A stretch of DNA of 64,000 nucleotides from Dactylonectria macrodidyma (Eukaryota > Ascomycota > Sordariomycetes > Hypocreales > Nectriaceae): positions 62,001 to 126,000 of the forward strand of contig JAGMUV010000010.1 of assembly GCA_020744425.1 (NCBI GenBank), written 5' to 3'. Shown here piece after piece: positions 1 to 11,757 of this stretch. How positions within the stretch are numbered: position 1 is the first letter of the stretch; every line of letters starts with the position of its first letter. Made by a program: the position numbers and the translations under genes. The notes beneath the pieces are model-generated. The model saw nothing but the letters and a program-made list of their open reading frames with translations, did not search any database and was not told where the DNA came from.

Positions 1-816
1 CAGGGTTCTTCCAGTATCGGAACCCGAGTCTGCCTTGACTGGATCCGCCGAGGTCGATGATGAGGGCAAGCAAGATCAGGCCCACGATGGTGAGGATCTT
101 GATGCTGGCAAATATAAACTCGGCTTCTCCATACACAGAAACGGCAAAGAGGTTTAGAGCGGTGACGACGACAATCGAGAGGGAAATCCAGGCAGCAATG
201 TTTATACCTTCGGCACCGGGCCAGTATCCGATCACAACAGCAACGGCGGCGATTTCGGCACAGAGAGTGATCACGCAGTAGTACCAGCTCTGAGGTTATC
301 ATGTTAGAATATGAAGAGGAACAGGGGGACTATTGACATACATTCCAACCGAGAGCGAAGCCGAGGGCTGGGTCTACCCAACGAGTCGCGAATTGAGGGA
401 GTGCGCCGGGGAGAGGGAGCCAGGTTGTCATCTCTCCGAGACATTGCATCTATCACAAATCGATGAGCGGACGAGTGTGGAGATAGTGTTTTGCCTTCTT
501 CTCCCTACCATGCAGTATATGGCAATTCCAGACAACGTGTAGCCAAGAAGAAGACTAAGAGGGCCGGCCTGGGTCAGAGCTCGGCCAATTCCTAAGAACA
601 GGCCGGTGCCGATGGCGCCACCGATGGCAATGAATTGAATGTGACGAGACTCGAGCCTGATAAAACAATTATAAGCAAAACTACTTTGGCTAGACATGGA
701 TAGGGGATATGGGAGTCTTGCTTTCTTGTGAGATCATGGTACTCCGTGCTGGAACCCATTCCCTCCTCTCCGGGGTGGGCCTCCAGCGTGGATGGGTCAA
801 CGTTGATCTTGTCCAT
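1..816 (-). CDS. Amino-acid permease (YAT/AAP family), 5' part, runs off the left edge
   Basis: Plasma-membrane amino-acid/H+ symporter, N-terminal half only. Exons read on the minus strand are 816-722, 656-509, 449-342 and 289-1, all in frame. The first transmembrane segment shows the family signature AIGGAIGTGLFLG after a hydrophilic N-terminus, followed by QCLGEMTTWLPLPGA and VDPALGFALGWN. The start at 816 was chosen because the longer frame (from 864) adds a stretch unlike permeases. Intron 1 (721-657) begins with GC rather than GT (GC-AG) and joins T-R-K to L-E-S-R-H in frame; introns 508-450 and 341-290 are GT-AG. The substrate cannot be told; the order of motifs is like fungal general or dicarboxylic amino-acid permeases. 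No regulator is adjacent in the window. Confidence 0.88.
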
Positions 817-1992
817 CTTGGAAATGTGAATGGAAAAATTGTAGACCAAGAAGGCTTGCATCATACCATGCGTCTGCGAGTTTTATAATTTCACCAGCTA
901 GAAGGCGAGCCCGCATCAAGAATGATTCCCCGCGGCCAACTCGCACACCCTTAGATGTCAACTAAAACGCCAGACGCAAAACCAATGAACATAGCTGCAG
1001 AGATGCCGAATGGCTAGGGTTACGAGTATGTGCCTGATAACAGCGCGAAATATGTTCCCAGCATCCATGTTCTCCAAAGTAAAAGCCAGTGTCGACGCCT
1101 GTAGCGGTTGTGAGTGAGTGGGTAATGGAATCATGATCAGTTTTCCGCGGTAAACGTCACAGGATAAATACCTCTATTCCCGATACAGCCGAATTCGCCA
1201 CATGAGAAGTCAAACTTACATTGATAACAGCCCAAGCAAGGGCTTGCCGGAGCATGAGTGCCCCACCCTTATCCAGTCTAGAACAGTCTTCTTATATTAG
1301 GCATAGTGTGTTGGAAAGCTAGCGTGGCATTCAGAGGACCTTGACTGTGTGTGTATTCTATGTGTGTGAGGCTGGGAGGGATCCCCGCCGGGGCCACCTA
1401 ATCAAGACTAAAGTGGAAGCCTGAGCCATCTACACCAATAGCCGGTCATGTCCGTCTTCCCACTCGGGCAGTGGTTGTCAAGGGCTCGGCGACTGGTCGG
1501 CCGTGTCCCGAATGTCCCCGCGTAACCTCCTGGTCTGATGCTTTGTACATGATCCAACCTAGCAACTATAATCTTACTTTGATAGCACAGCCTGTCATGT
1601 TCGTCATACGTCTGAACGCACTCGCCCGTATCCATGCGCCAGACCCTAACCATATAGTCACCTGACGTCAACTCAAGAAGCATAGAGTCAGGAGAGAATG
1701 CGACCGAAATGATACCACCGGTGTTACCCTGTAGCGTATCCTAACTCGGGCCCAGTCACTGGCGACACTCGTGTCCACGACGCTACATGGTCAAGACCCC
1801 AGACTTGTCCGCTACCCTAAGGCATCGACACAACACTTCAGCGGTTCACGGACTTATATTAATCCGACGAGTCCCAGCCAACCCCACTATCCAGGCAGGC
1901 TGAAAGAAGCACTGCCACCTTGGCGCCATCATTTGTCACTCAGCTCTCTTGAAGCCTACCACGGGTGTGAGCCTCGTGCATCTTGAAGCGAC
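817..1992. other. Intergenic stretch between permease and HET gene
   Basis: Apart from the WD40 relic at 1594-1731, nothing coding is recognisable here. Short open frames on both strands lack family similarity and are interrupted by stops. The right part (1740-1990) may be further decayed WD40 sequence on the minus strand, but only isolated residues fit. Confidence 0.5.
1594..1731 (-). pseudogene. WD40-repeat relic
   Basis: The minus strand encodes about one and a half WD40 repeats: a GG-IISVAFSPDS segment, then a strand ending in MVRVWRMDTGECVQTY. That is the usual end of one WD repeat and start of the next. No open frame continues on either side, and in-frame stops appear both up- and downstream. 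This is the remnant of a longer NACHT/WD40 or HET-associated NLR-type gene, a family often found near HET genes. Seen: one repeat and its spacing. Inferred: the parent family. Confidence 0.6.
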
Positions 1993-4331
1993 ATGGCCCC
2001 GCTGACATCCAATGAAGATGACGACATTCTCTTGGCGGACCCGGAAGATGCCTGGCAGGAGTTTGAGAATGAGGAGCTCAGGGTGTATATGGGAAGTGGT
2101 ACGTTCGATTTTTGTCTCCAGTCGCCAATCACACAACTTTCTACGGAATCTAATAGCCGTATCCGGTACTTGTAGCACGAAATTATTATTTTAAGGCAGA
2201 AGGTCGCATGATCCATGAGAGGCTACTTTCTACCTTGTCAGTGATAGATCAAGAACAGTTGTCCGGAATGGAGCACCAGCCCACAAACAACACGGAGCCT
2301 GGGGCAGAACCCCAAGAGTATCGTTACCCGGATCTACCTCAAGGGTTTGCTCGGTCGAGTGGACTCCAGCGCAGTAGTCAGCACGTCTTTGGGGGGTTTG
2401 AGCCCCTTGCGGCAGGATCTTTGAGATTACTGGAAATATCGCCAGGGCGTGAGGGTCCTATCTCATGCCAGTTCTTCATTTCAAAGATCCCAGACTGCAT
2501 GTTCAAGTACGAAGTCATATCATACAGTTCACAGGACGATGCGACCTCTCCGGCGCCGCGATTCGAGTCTCTGTATTGCAATGGATTAGAGATCAGGTGC
2601 AGCGCCAATATTGCCTCGCTTCTACACCGTCTACGATTACTGGACCGGCCCCGGTTAGTTTGGCTGGCGCCTCTGTGCATCAACCTTGACGACCTCAATG
2701 AGCGAAACTATCATGTTCAACTGGCACGACCCATTTTCCAGCATGCTTACCATGTAATTGTTTGGCTAGGTCCTGGGGCAGACACCGAGTCGGATGCCCA
2801 GGTTGTCAGTCTTTGTAAAATAGTCAACACTTGGCGAAGAAAACGTCACTTTCAGGAGTGTTATAAAGAGGCAAAGTCCATCAACTGTCGCATACACGCA
2901 CCGCTCCAAGAATCTAGGGAGATGACTCTCCCGGAAGCTTGGTCTCACGCAATACGTTTCTTTACACGAGCGTGGTTCAGAAGCGTATGGTCTTTGCAGG
3001 AGGCGTCTGTCCCTAGGTCTACGGTCGTGGTATTAGGAGACAGTCAGATCTCTTGGGATTGCATAGGCTTAGCCGCCGCTATACTAAGAGAGAACTTTGG
3101 CCGGGTCCAGTCCAGTCAAATATCAGACCAAAGCGATGGCAAACGGCCAATTGTCACCCCCGGGATCCTCAACGCCTACTTAGTATATCGCGTCTCCCTG
3201 TCTCAGCAATACTTTGATCCCCTCAAACTCACATTTCACCAGTTACTGACGCTTACACGAGGCTTTCGGTGCAAGTTCGAACATGATAAGATCTACGCTT
3301 TGCTTGGAGTTCCAACGAAGGATACAATATCTTCGAATATCGTTCCCGATTATGCAAAACCAGCCTCCCAAGTGAATCGAGACCTTGCCATTCTCATGCT
3401 TCGGACCTCGAACTCTTTGGATATTTTATCACAAGTCCAGATCGACCACAGTTGTCGCTATATGTTGCCAGGGACTCTGGCCCACAGAAACTTGATATTG
3501 GATGGTCCCTCTTGGGTCCCACAATGGCAAACAAATATCACAGAACCCATCTGCCCGCTACAGAGATGTGCTGGATTCTCAGCGGCAACTGCAGCGTCAC
3601 CGACAGTCCAGATCAGCGACGATAATTCGAAATTGGCTACACTTGGTGTGATTGTTGACACGATCAGCCACCCTAGCGAACTTCGAGTATACAACACGTT
3701 CTGGAGAGGACAAGATGACAGCAGATCAAATGTGTGGGGAGCGTCGCGACCGGCGTCACGGCCGGATTCCTTTGAAACCGTGCTTGATGCCGCCGCCCTC
3801 ACTATGGATGAACTTGAGATGCTCGCGCTGACGCTTACTTGCGGGAAGCGCTGGGATGGCTTTCCCGTCTCAAATGTGGAAGGCCATATTGCGGACTATG
3901 CAAGGTGCCTTATCCGGGACGGGCTTCGGTGGTCACTAAATTGGCTTCAGGAGGCCAGGAAACAGTGTGATATAAATCCAGCAACAGATGGACAAAATAA
4001 GTCCATTACTTTCGAGTCGTTGATGGAGCTGTCTTCAAAAGGGCGTGCCGATCGACTTTTAGACGCTGCTGGAACTGCTGGTGCTGGACGTGCCCGCTTT
4101 GTAACCCGGTTAGGACTCTTGGGAATTGGGCCGGGGGCAACAATGGGGGGTGATTTGTTATGCGTCATTCGCGGAGCTGAGGTTCCTTTTGTTGTTCGAC
4201 CACTTGCTTCTGGGGGTCATCATCTTGTGGGCGAATGTTATGTTAATAAGATTATGCATGGGGAGATTCCTGAAAGCTTTGAGAAGGGAACTAACGGTCG
4301 CCTTCAAGAGACCTGGATTACTCTCGTCTAG
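1993..4331 (+). CDS. Heterokaryon-incompatibility (HET) domain protein
   Basis: HET-domain proteins control allorecognition and programmed cell death in filamentous ascomycetes. The large exon (2196-4331) carries a HET domain: a YEVISYSSQDD opening, a LYCNGLEI strand, then LVWLAPLCINLDDLNER and the VIVWLGPGADTE strand. The C-terminus has the usual LGLLGIGP...GDLLCVIRGAEVPFVVRP block and a YVNKIMHGE end. The canonical W-D after SY (usually SYVWGD) is replaced by SSQDD, and the usual W-I-D is W-L-A, so the domain is divergent. I propose a first exon 1993-2082 (ATG, 30 codons) joined by a GT-AG intron 2083-2195 in phase 0, giving about 741 aa; the alternative is a start at 2208 with 707 aa. The frame is open throughout. 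Confidence 0.8.
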
Positions 4332-6331
4332 ATGGTTAGCCGGGTTGTTGCCATGATATGGCCTTGACCAAGGGATTTACCAATATCAAGCTGTCTACTT
4401 GGCTTCTGTACACCTTACATGAATCATACGGTTGGCCAGATCAGGATGGCATCTTGAAAATTGCATGTCGAGCAACTTGTTGATGAACAATTGCGTAGTG
4501 CCATATCTAACGTAGGATATTGCGGACCACGGTTTGCAGCACGTGCGCCTGAGCGGCAAAGCCAATCCTGCTTTCGGACTTTTGCCCTCCTGTTATTAGC
4601 TAAGTCTGATGTTTGCTACAATTCCGCAACCTTTTCCGTAAGTTTATTTGACTCACCGTCTCAATAAGGCATGCTGCACCACATGGGATAGGTGCTTCGC
4701 CCTAGGTTGGAAGTGAAACAGGCTAAATTTAAGAAAAACTTGCTGAAAGTAGCTGTAACGGGTCTCTTCTTCATGAACTCATAGTGTGAGATATTTGGTT
4801 GACTTGGTATGATCTCGGGGTGAGATCGAGGAACAGGTATGCTCCTCGCCTACGGCCAAAGAAATAAGAATCCGCGCAAGCGAAGATGTTAAAAGAAGCT
4901 TGTTTCACCAGTTCTTTTGTGGGAATAAATGCTTGGTAAATAAATGCCGAAATTATTTATACTCGGGACTCGCACTTTCTCGGGGTTCGAAAAGTCCGAG
5001 AGTTGCGAGGTGGTGATGAAAGTCAACTCCTACTTAGTTGCTAGTATTAATTTGAGATTCTCGGAGGAGCTTAGGATTATAAGAGGACACACTTTATTAT
5101 TAATATAGTAGGCCTAGCCGAAGGTCAATTGCATATCCGGATTAAGCTTAACCAAAGGTCGAAGGACTGAGAATCCTACACTCAGGGTCTCCTAGACCTG
5201 CTGAAGATACACATACGAAGTAATATACAGATGTTACTAATTACACCAAACAAGTCACTGCCTCAGCCAGCGATTGACTTATTGCCTGAGCTGGCGTTGC
5301 CTCAGTCATGGCGCAGCGGACAAACGTCACATATCTGGCTAGCATGTGGGGTTCTTCCATATTCTGGGATGTTCTCTGGCATCCAAGTCCTTGGAGTGAT
5401 GCCTCCCTTCCAGAGTCATGCATCGCTCCCGCCTGCTCCTAGGAAAGCCTCGGAAGCCTAGTCATATGAACCCAACATTCGCCGAGCCGCATAAAGTTGA
5501 GACTGACGGAAGTCAAACACCCTGATATAGTACGCAAGACGATTTTGACCATCTTGGCGATGTGTTCTCTAGTTCAGTCACTATCCTATGACCCGTAGTT
5601 GAAACCTTCATTATATTTATGATGAAAATTTGAAATCTGGGGGATCGATCGTCAGAGGCTAGGAGAAAAGGAAAAGGGAACATTTTGTTCTCCTTGATAC
5701 AAGAATGTGTGAGGCAGATGGCTTGTTGGAAGATGGCAAAACTGAAACAACGTACTGTCAAGTCCAAGACGGGGAGGGGTCCTCACGCTACACTAATGAA
5801 GATGGCAATTCATCGACTTATAATATGAAGATCGTAATCCTGGGCTTTCTATAAACGGAAGCGTTAAATATAATTGGGCTACTGCTTGGAAGATCAGCCA
5901 CGGTTCCCGGTGCATTTATGCAGCTGACAAGTCTGGATATTGCCGGATCAGTACGTAAAGCGTGCCGAGATTAAGTCTGTTATAATAGTATAGTGGGACT
6001 ATATGTGTATTTATGTGAACTATATAATCACTCTCAGCAGATGCCAGGTTGCAGGTACCATTGCAAAGTGTTAATTGTATAAGGCTTGACTCAGAGTAAT
6101 GTTGAGTTCCTGCTAAGAGTACTATAATGCACGGATTAGTAACCCTGATACTATTATCCTTTATGTCATTTTATTCGCAGAAGCTAGTCTTAAGAGTTGG
6201 CACCATGAAAATCACCTGTAACCAAGACTTGTTGAGGCTCTCTTTATTCATCTCGCGTGGGCTGATAATATAATCCCTGTGATTATTGCTAATTCTCCCT
6301 AGAACCGTAGTAAGGCTACCTAACGCCCAAA
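4332..6331. other. Intergenic, partly AT-rich; possible decayed repeat
   Basis: No gene is recognisable. The block at about 4860-5210 is AT-rich and structured, with short CTCGG and CCGAG-like words, and resembles a decayed LTR or other mobile-element remnant, but no terminal repeats or duplications could be matched. A second AT-rich patch lies at about 5980-6180. Small open frames at 5231-5461 and 5513-5767 have no recognisable motif. Confidence 0.4.
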
Positions 6332-7354
6332 TTAGAACAAAACATCATCACCTGGAATTACAATCGTGCCCTTGGATATTTCTACGCCGCCTCCAATCAG
6401 TTGAACACGCACATCATGGCTGTCCTCAGAGCCAGTCGAAACGGACAGGCCAACCTGTATCTTACACTCCCTGCCAACATTATATCCTTGCAGAACCTCG
6501 ATGCTTGCCTCTCCTTTGGCCACACTTAGGTGGCCTTCATTATATAAGTATGCGGACAACGGTCCTGCGGCGCTGCCAGTCGCCGGGTCTTCGGTAGACA
6601 TGCCTGGACTGAAAAACCTGGCCTGGTACCGATCGCGAATAGGCTCTCCGGAGTTATTTACATCTGGCGTAAAGAGAAATAATCCATAGGCACGCTCATC
6701 AGCCAAGCGAATTTGTTGCAGGAGAACGTCCCTCTGGACGACGACTTGATTCAGAGCAGGAATGGACTTGATAGGCACCAGCAGATGGTGTGTGGAAGCA
6801 GTTGACATGACTCGCGGGGCAAGTGAAGTATTATCGGGCAGACCGATGTCCTTGGCCTCGAGCCCAATACTTCTAGCGAGTGACTCCAAATCTGGATGTC
6901 GGTTATGAGCTTTTGGGGGTGCTTGCGTGATTGCCACTGAATAGAGAGGATGTTGCCCTTCACGCTTCGTCCGCAGAATCTGGACCGGCATGACGGCATC
7001 TCCCAGTTCTTGGAAAAAAGTAAACTCCTCAGAATCGGGCGACTTGGTCACAAATTTGGTCTCGGAAAAGTCGAGAAAGCCCGCCTCAGCAAGGTACCAC
7101 CAAGCTCCGAGGATATTGTGCCCGATACCCAGAACTTCTCTGCCGTCTGGCAGGAAGGATCGTAGCCGGTAGGTGGCTTGGGCCCGGGTCGGCTTTGAGA
7201 AGAATGTCGTCTCGGAGAGATTGAACTGCCGGGTAATCAGCTTCAACTGGGTGTCGCTGAGAGTGCCGGCGAGATCATCAACGACTGCAAGAGGGTTTCC
7301 CTTGTACGGGGTTGAAGAGAAGATGTCAACGACGGCAAACTTAATGGTCGACAT
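6332..7354 (-). CDS. PhzF-family isomerase/epimerase-like protein
   Basis: Predicted PhzF-superfamily enzyme (phenazine-biosynthesis PhzF / diaminopimelate-epimerase fold), 340 aa, single exon. The start DIFSSTPYKGNPLAVV is the family N-terminus. N-L-S-E-T-T-F contains the catalytic glutamate conserved in PhzF. G-I-G-H-N near residue 90 corresponds to the G-x-G-H motif, and S-T-E-D-P-A-T-G-S-A in the C-terminal half is the second signature. The frame is open upstream to 7516, so a 54-residue N-terminal extension is possible; 7354 was chosen because the family begins there. Fungal members mostly have unknown substrates and no phenazine genes are present, so a specific reaction cannot be assigned. 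It is a lone gene between HET and FAD-oxidase relics. Confidence 0.88.
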   Translation of the reverse strand: MSTIKFAVVDIFSSTPYKGNPLAVVDDLAGTLSDTQLKLITRQFNLSETTFFSKPTRAQATYRLRSFLPDGREVLGIGHNILGAWWYLAEAGFLDFSETKFVTKSPDSEEFTFFQELGDAVMPVQILRTKREGQHPLYSVAITQAPPKAHNRHPDLESLARSIGLEAKDIGLPDNTSLAPRVMSTASTHHLLVPIKSIPALNQVVVQRDVLLQQIRLADERAYGLFLFTPDVNNSGEPIRDRYQARFFSPGMSTEDPATGSAAGPLSAYLYNEGHLSVAKGEASIEVLQGYNVGRECKIQVGLSVSTGSEDSHDVRVQLIGGGVEISKGTIVIPGDDVLF

Positions 7355-7829
7355 CTTGGATGATGAGATTTTTCGAGATTGGGCTTGTATGTTCTTGTGG
7401 TTGAAAGTGTTTCTCGCCGCGGCAGGATTTCCCTTTTTATCCTTTTGAATGGGCAAAGGTGTTGGTGTCGACATTTTAAGGTTGTAAGGTGTATTTGAAA
7501 TCTTATCTGCTTTCATAATGTAGGATTGCTAAGCCAATATGATACAATTGGCAGGGGTGATGTTGGTGGTGTCAGACACGGGGTAATACCCCTCCGAAAT
7601 CTTGGCATAGGCTGACAGCTCTATAGCAATAGCAGTATTACATTGGCTATGAAGTTTAGTCAATTCAGTGAAAATGCTTTCACTGGGAGCTTCATATGTG
7701 TTACTACTTTGATACGTCATTTGGTTTGATTTCAACTACTTCTACGATTGATCTCGATATTTAGATTGCGACCGTAGTTCTGACTCATTACAACTGAATT
7801 CCTGTCGGCGTCTACTTCCAACTTGCAAA
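7355..7829. other. Intergenic, upstream of the PhzF-like gene
   Basis: Probable promoter and 5' leader of the minus-strand PhzF-like gene. A 68-codon minus-strand frame (7529-7735) has no recognisable motif. Nothing else seen. Confidence 0.4.
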
Positions 7830-8300
7830 CTACTTGAACTTATGCGATATAAATGACCAAGATGACTGGCAGGATGCAGACTGGTCGTCACTCGAAGAGA
7901 AGTGGCAAGTGTTTTGGATCGTGTGTTCCGTCTCAACCACCCAGATCGCTTTTCAAACGCGGTTGTTCGTCCCACCAAACTCGAACAGGTGGTTGAGGCT
8001 GTGGAGCTTGCCAAAGGTCTTGGCTTCCTGGTAACTTTATTGTCTGGAGGCCACAGCCGGGGGCAGCTTGGAGCATCGGTCAGGATGCCACCTTGATTGA
8101 CTTCGTGGACTACAAGCGCACCAAGTACGATCCCGGCCCTGACATCTTGGAAGCCTCCCCAGATACAAAAAGCCATGGGATTTGCGAACTCCTGGAAACT
8201 ACAGGTCCTTTCTTACCTGTTGTTCATTGTGTCGATGTGGGATTTTGGGTGAGGGTCATTCTGCAGGGCGAAATTGGTGATTGAAGATTTGGGATAATAG
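7830..8300 (+). pseudogene. FAD-linked oxidase (BBE-like) relic
   Basis: N-terminal FAD-binding part of a berberine-bridge/oligosaccharide-oxidase type flavoenzyme, broken. One frame reads NHPDRFSNAVVRPTKLEQVV and then LLSGGHSR, the usual PCMH flavin-binding start. After a G run near 8060 the reading switches by one nucleotide to AAWSIGQDATLIDFVDY. A further segment matches the G-x-FxPxxHCxxVG...LQG region but with substitutions and an in-frame stop at about 8281. The C-terminal substrate domain and BBE tail are not found before the next gene. Frame changes, stops and loss of the 3' half make this a pseudogene. Seen: the motifs and breaks. Inferred: the original family. Confidence 0.72.
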
Positions 8301-8881
8301 GGATGATCCCCACTGAGGACTTCGGTGTCCGTCAAGACGTTCATTATGTGCCCGAAAAGAGATATATCAAGGCAAAAGAGCCAAGAAGGACGGTTTCACC
8401 CGTTGAGCTGTGATCCATCCGACGACCACACCCATCAATTGTTGAGAACGCACAAAGCTTGGTCGCACTATAACCTGCATGTGGTGCTGACGTGGCCATG
8501 GTTTGCACATTCGCATTGAGCACCAATTATTCTCAGCGCCTAGATCTGCACTAACGAGTCTGTGCAATGGCACACCTCCAGTTTCGAGGATCTTAGCACC
8601 CGTTTGAAGACACATGCACATCTACTCACAGTTAGGTCCATGTACCCCCACCAAGCTCTCAGAGCGCATGGAAGAGGGGTGACCATAATTCGTCGCCTCG
8701 CGTTGATGCTAGAAGAGTCGTGGCCGAATGTGCAGCTGCTCAGCGAAGCCAGGTGACGACTTATGCAGCCACCATGCAGTCAGCTGTCAGCAGATTTCAT
8801 CCTGCAAAAGATAAGTGAGCAGATCCTTAAGCTGCCCGCCCTGAGAATCTCTGTTCCCTAAAACTTTTTACAGCTGAGACC
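8301..8881. other. Intergenic, upstream of the second HET gene
   Basis: No gene recognised. Short plus-strand open pieces (for example around 8640-8755) look vaguely coding but match no family I know; they may be the decayed 3' half of the flavoenzyme relic. The last 100 bases are the presumed promoter of the HET gene starting at 8882. Confidence 0.35.
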
Positions 8882-10538
8882 ATGAATCCAGACAAGACCG
8901 GTTATATCTACCAGCCCCTTCCCAAGAGAGACTTCTTCCGATACCTCGTTCTCCACCCCGGAAACAAGAATGACGACCTCACCTGCACTCTCCACATCTC
9001 TAGCCTCCAGAGAGCACCACCCTTTGAGGCAGTCTCCTACTTCTGGGGAAGTGATGTGAAAGATCAAGAAATAACTTGCGATGGGGAGAGAGTTCACATT
9101 ACGACCAACTTGCACTCGGCGTTATTGCGCGTGAGAAAGCCAGCCGAGCCGCGGAGTCTTTGGGCTGACTCGATCTCCATCAACCAGAACGATCTGAAGG
9201 AACGTCCTCATCAGGTGTCGCTCATGGCAAAGATCTACGCCAGCGCTCAGAGAGCCTTGGTCTGTCTAGGATCTGACCAAGGCGGCTGCGGATCCGACGT
9301 GAGCTCGATGTTAACTGAGCTAGATACCATGATTCAGGAAACTCTCACCACGCTCGAATATTCCTGGAATTGTTTCCCTTTTATCGAAAAAAGAGAAGCA
9401 AGAGCGGCTTGCCCGCGATCAAAGATGGAAGTCCCTTCAGGCTCTGACCGACGCGCCTTGGTTTGGCCGCGGCTGGGTCGTTCAGGAAGTCGGACTCGCG
9501 AAGCAGGCCTTGATATTATGGGGCAACGCCGAGTTCAGTTGGCAAGCCCTGATACGATGCTATTTCTGGTTCATTCAGCGGGCAGCTGCTGGGCTGAGAC
9601 AGTTTCAGCTCTCTGACATACACCTGGAAATCTCTAAAGCGCGATATAAGCACGAACTGCGAACCCTCTTCCTCGAGGCGCGCTGGTTTTGCCTCGGCCT
9701 CCTCAAAATCCTGGAGTATGCCAGGTGCTTGGGCATGAAGGGCGAGCGAGACAGACTATATGCCTTCATCCCGCTGGCGAATTCCATGGAAGCACCCGAG
9801 AAGGCGATCGCTTGGAATCCAGACTACACGAAACACTGTCTCGACGTCTACTCTGACTTTGCTCATCGCTACGTGCGCTCGACGGAAGATGTTACTATTC
9901 TGCACTACGTCCAACACACCGAAGAGAGTATCAATAATGACCGAATTGCCTCTTGGGTTCCACGATGGAATATCGACATGTTCACTCAGTCTATTTTCCA
10001 TCCCACTGACCCAGCAGTGACTCCCGCGTCTGAAGATCAGCCAGCCTTGTGGAAGCCGTCCTGCCGCGGATCCAACACACTGGCAGTCAGGGGTGTCCTC
10101 TTCGACAGGGTTAGGTTCAGTTCCCAACTCCTCACACGCACTGAACCAGTGGAGACTATCGTTTCTATTTGGAAGATCGTCACAGCAACGGCGGCCTCCT
10201 TGGCTTACGCAACATCCCATACTTCGCTGGCTTTCATGAGCACTTTGGTCATAGGCTCCCGGTGGGGTGAGCGAGAGGCGTGGGAGTCCCAACGTACGGC
10301 ATACATTGAAAGACTAAATGGAGGACCACCGAACAGCGCCCTGGACTCATTCCACGTCCAGGTCCAACGTTTTGTGCAGAATCGTAGGTTCATTGTCACG
10401 GAGCGGGGATATTTCGGCCTGGCGCCTCTAGTCGCAAAGCCGGGCGATGTGTGCAGTATCATCTTTGGAGCTGGAACGCTGCTTCTACTGCGAAAAGCGG
10501 ACCATAGAGGTCACTACAAGGTTATCGGAGATATGTGA
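8882..10538 (+). pseudogene. HET-domain protein gene with a 1-nt frameshift
   Basis: A second HET-family gene, unlike the first in sequence. The first frame (from ATG 8882) has FEAVSYFWGSD, a CDGERVHIT strand, SLWADSISINQNDLKER and a LVCLGSDQG strand, that is, a nearly complete HET domain. Just after, at a run of six A (9387-9392), the frame changes by one. The remainder (W-F-G-R-G-W-V-V-Q-E and the GNAEFSW block, then RDRLYAF, SWVPRW and a terminal GLAPLVAKPGDVCSI block) continues openly to a stop at 10538. One base too many in the A run explains the break. It is either a genuine inactivating slip or a homopolymer sequencing error; every other part looks under coding constraint. No intron consensus fits the break. 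Confidence 0.75.
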
Positions 10539-11757
10539 CTTCCAAGCAAGACCGTGGCTTCAAATGCTAGTGGCAACGTAATAGCACCTATGATCGGGGA
10601 TAGCCGCAGCAGAGCTTGGGTAGAACTGGGCGTCGATGGCCGAGACATTCGTCTATGCTGAGAGAACATATGTTCTCCTTTGGTAACTTACGGTTCTTGC
10701 ACTGATGTGTCATGGGTTGGTCTCGGTTGTGGCTTGGTGCGAGGCCTGATCTCGTGGCCAGCGAGACATAGGTGGGTTAACACTGTCATCGTCTCTACAG
10801 AGGAAAGTGCAGCGATACTAGATTCCCATGCATATAACGTTCGCCTCCATTGTCATTTGTGAACCGGTGTCTCCAATATCGACAGGTGTGGAAGTGTTCC
10901 CCGAGACTCTCTGTAAGTGGGCGTTAATCTAATGGAAGAATCTATTAAAACTGGAAGACTTTGCATGCGATATGTCACATACATAGTTACATGACCTAGA
11001 TAAGACAAGGGCTATAAAAACACAAACTATACCTTTGATTTACTAGGATTTCTACTATTTTTCTATGTGGGTCTATATATAGTTAGCCTCCCGTAATAAT
11101 ATATCTTTATGAATTATAGCTACTACCCGCTAGATAAGAGATGAGATATCTCTTCTAATCACCTATTACGTTAGTTCTTATATTTTCTACATTCTATCAA
11201 CTCTTCAATGCCTTTTCCCTTTATTATAAACTATGTTTAAATATTTTATTTATAATACATAATAATAGTTGTGCAGCTACTTATTCCGAGGTTCTGTATG
11301 TTGGATAGATTAACTGAAATTCTCATGGATCATCTGTCAGAGTCAAATTGTGCGAATAATGTGACCAGCGGGCGTGCACTGGGGGGAACGAGGGAGCTAG
11401 ATCCTTGTTTAGGCAATGACTCAAGTCTAGTCATTGGCTGTGCACCCATGTGCGGCTGGGCTCATTCATTATTTTGAGAGCTTCTCATAGATTTGGACAC
11501 GACCGTGTTCATAAAGAGTCAACCTCGTGCAACCTAGTTGTGCGAGTTAGACAATTGGTTATGTTAATTAATATCAGCATAACGACCAAGCCAAGCACGA
11601 TTCAAATATCCAATTTAAGATGATGAGAGGTCCAGAAAATTTTCGGAATCGCATAGCACTACTAAGAATTGAATGGGGACTATCGCAGATTAAATTGATC
11701 AACGAACAGTTGCTCCCAAACCCTCAATGCGCTAATAAGCTAGAGAAGAATATCATA
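10539..11757. other. Intergenic with an AT-rich island
   Basis: No gene seen. The block at about 10960-11270 is strikingly AT-rich with many TA steps, as left by repeat-induced point mutation of an old repeat. Small frames at 11271-11477 and 11620-11835 have no motif; the latter overlaps the 3' end of the minus-strand methyltransferase. Confidence 0.5.

Noticed and set aside
4980..5020. GGTTCGAA word suggesting a tRNA or pol III element
   Set aside because: No cloverleaf partner sequences; lies in a probable decayed repeat.
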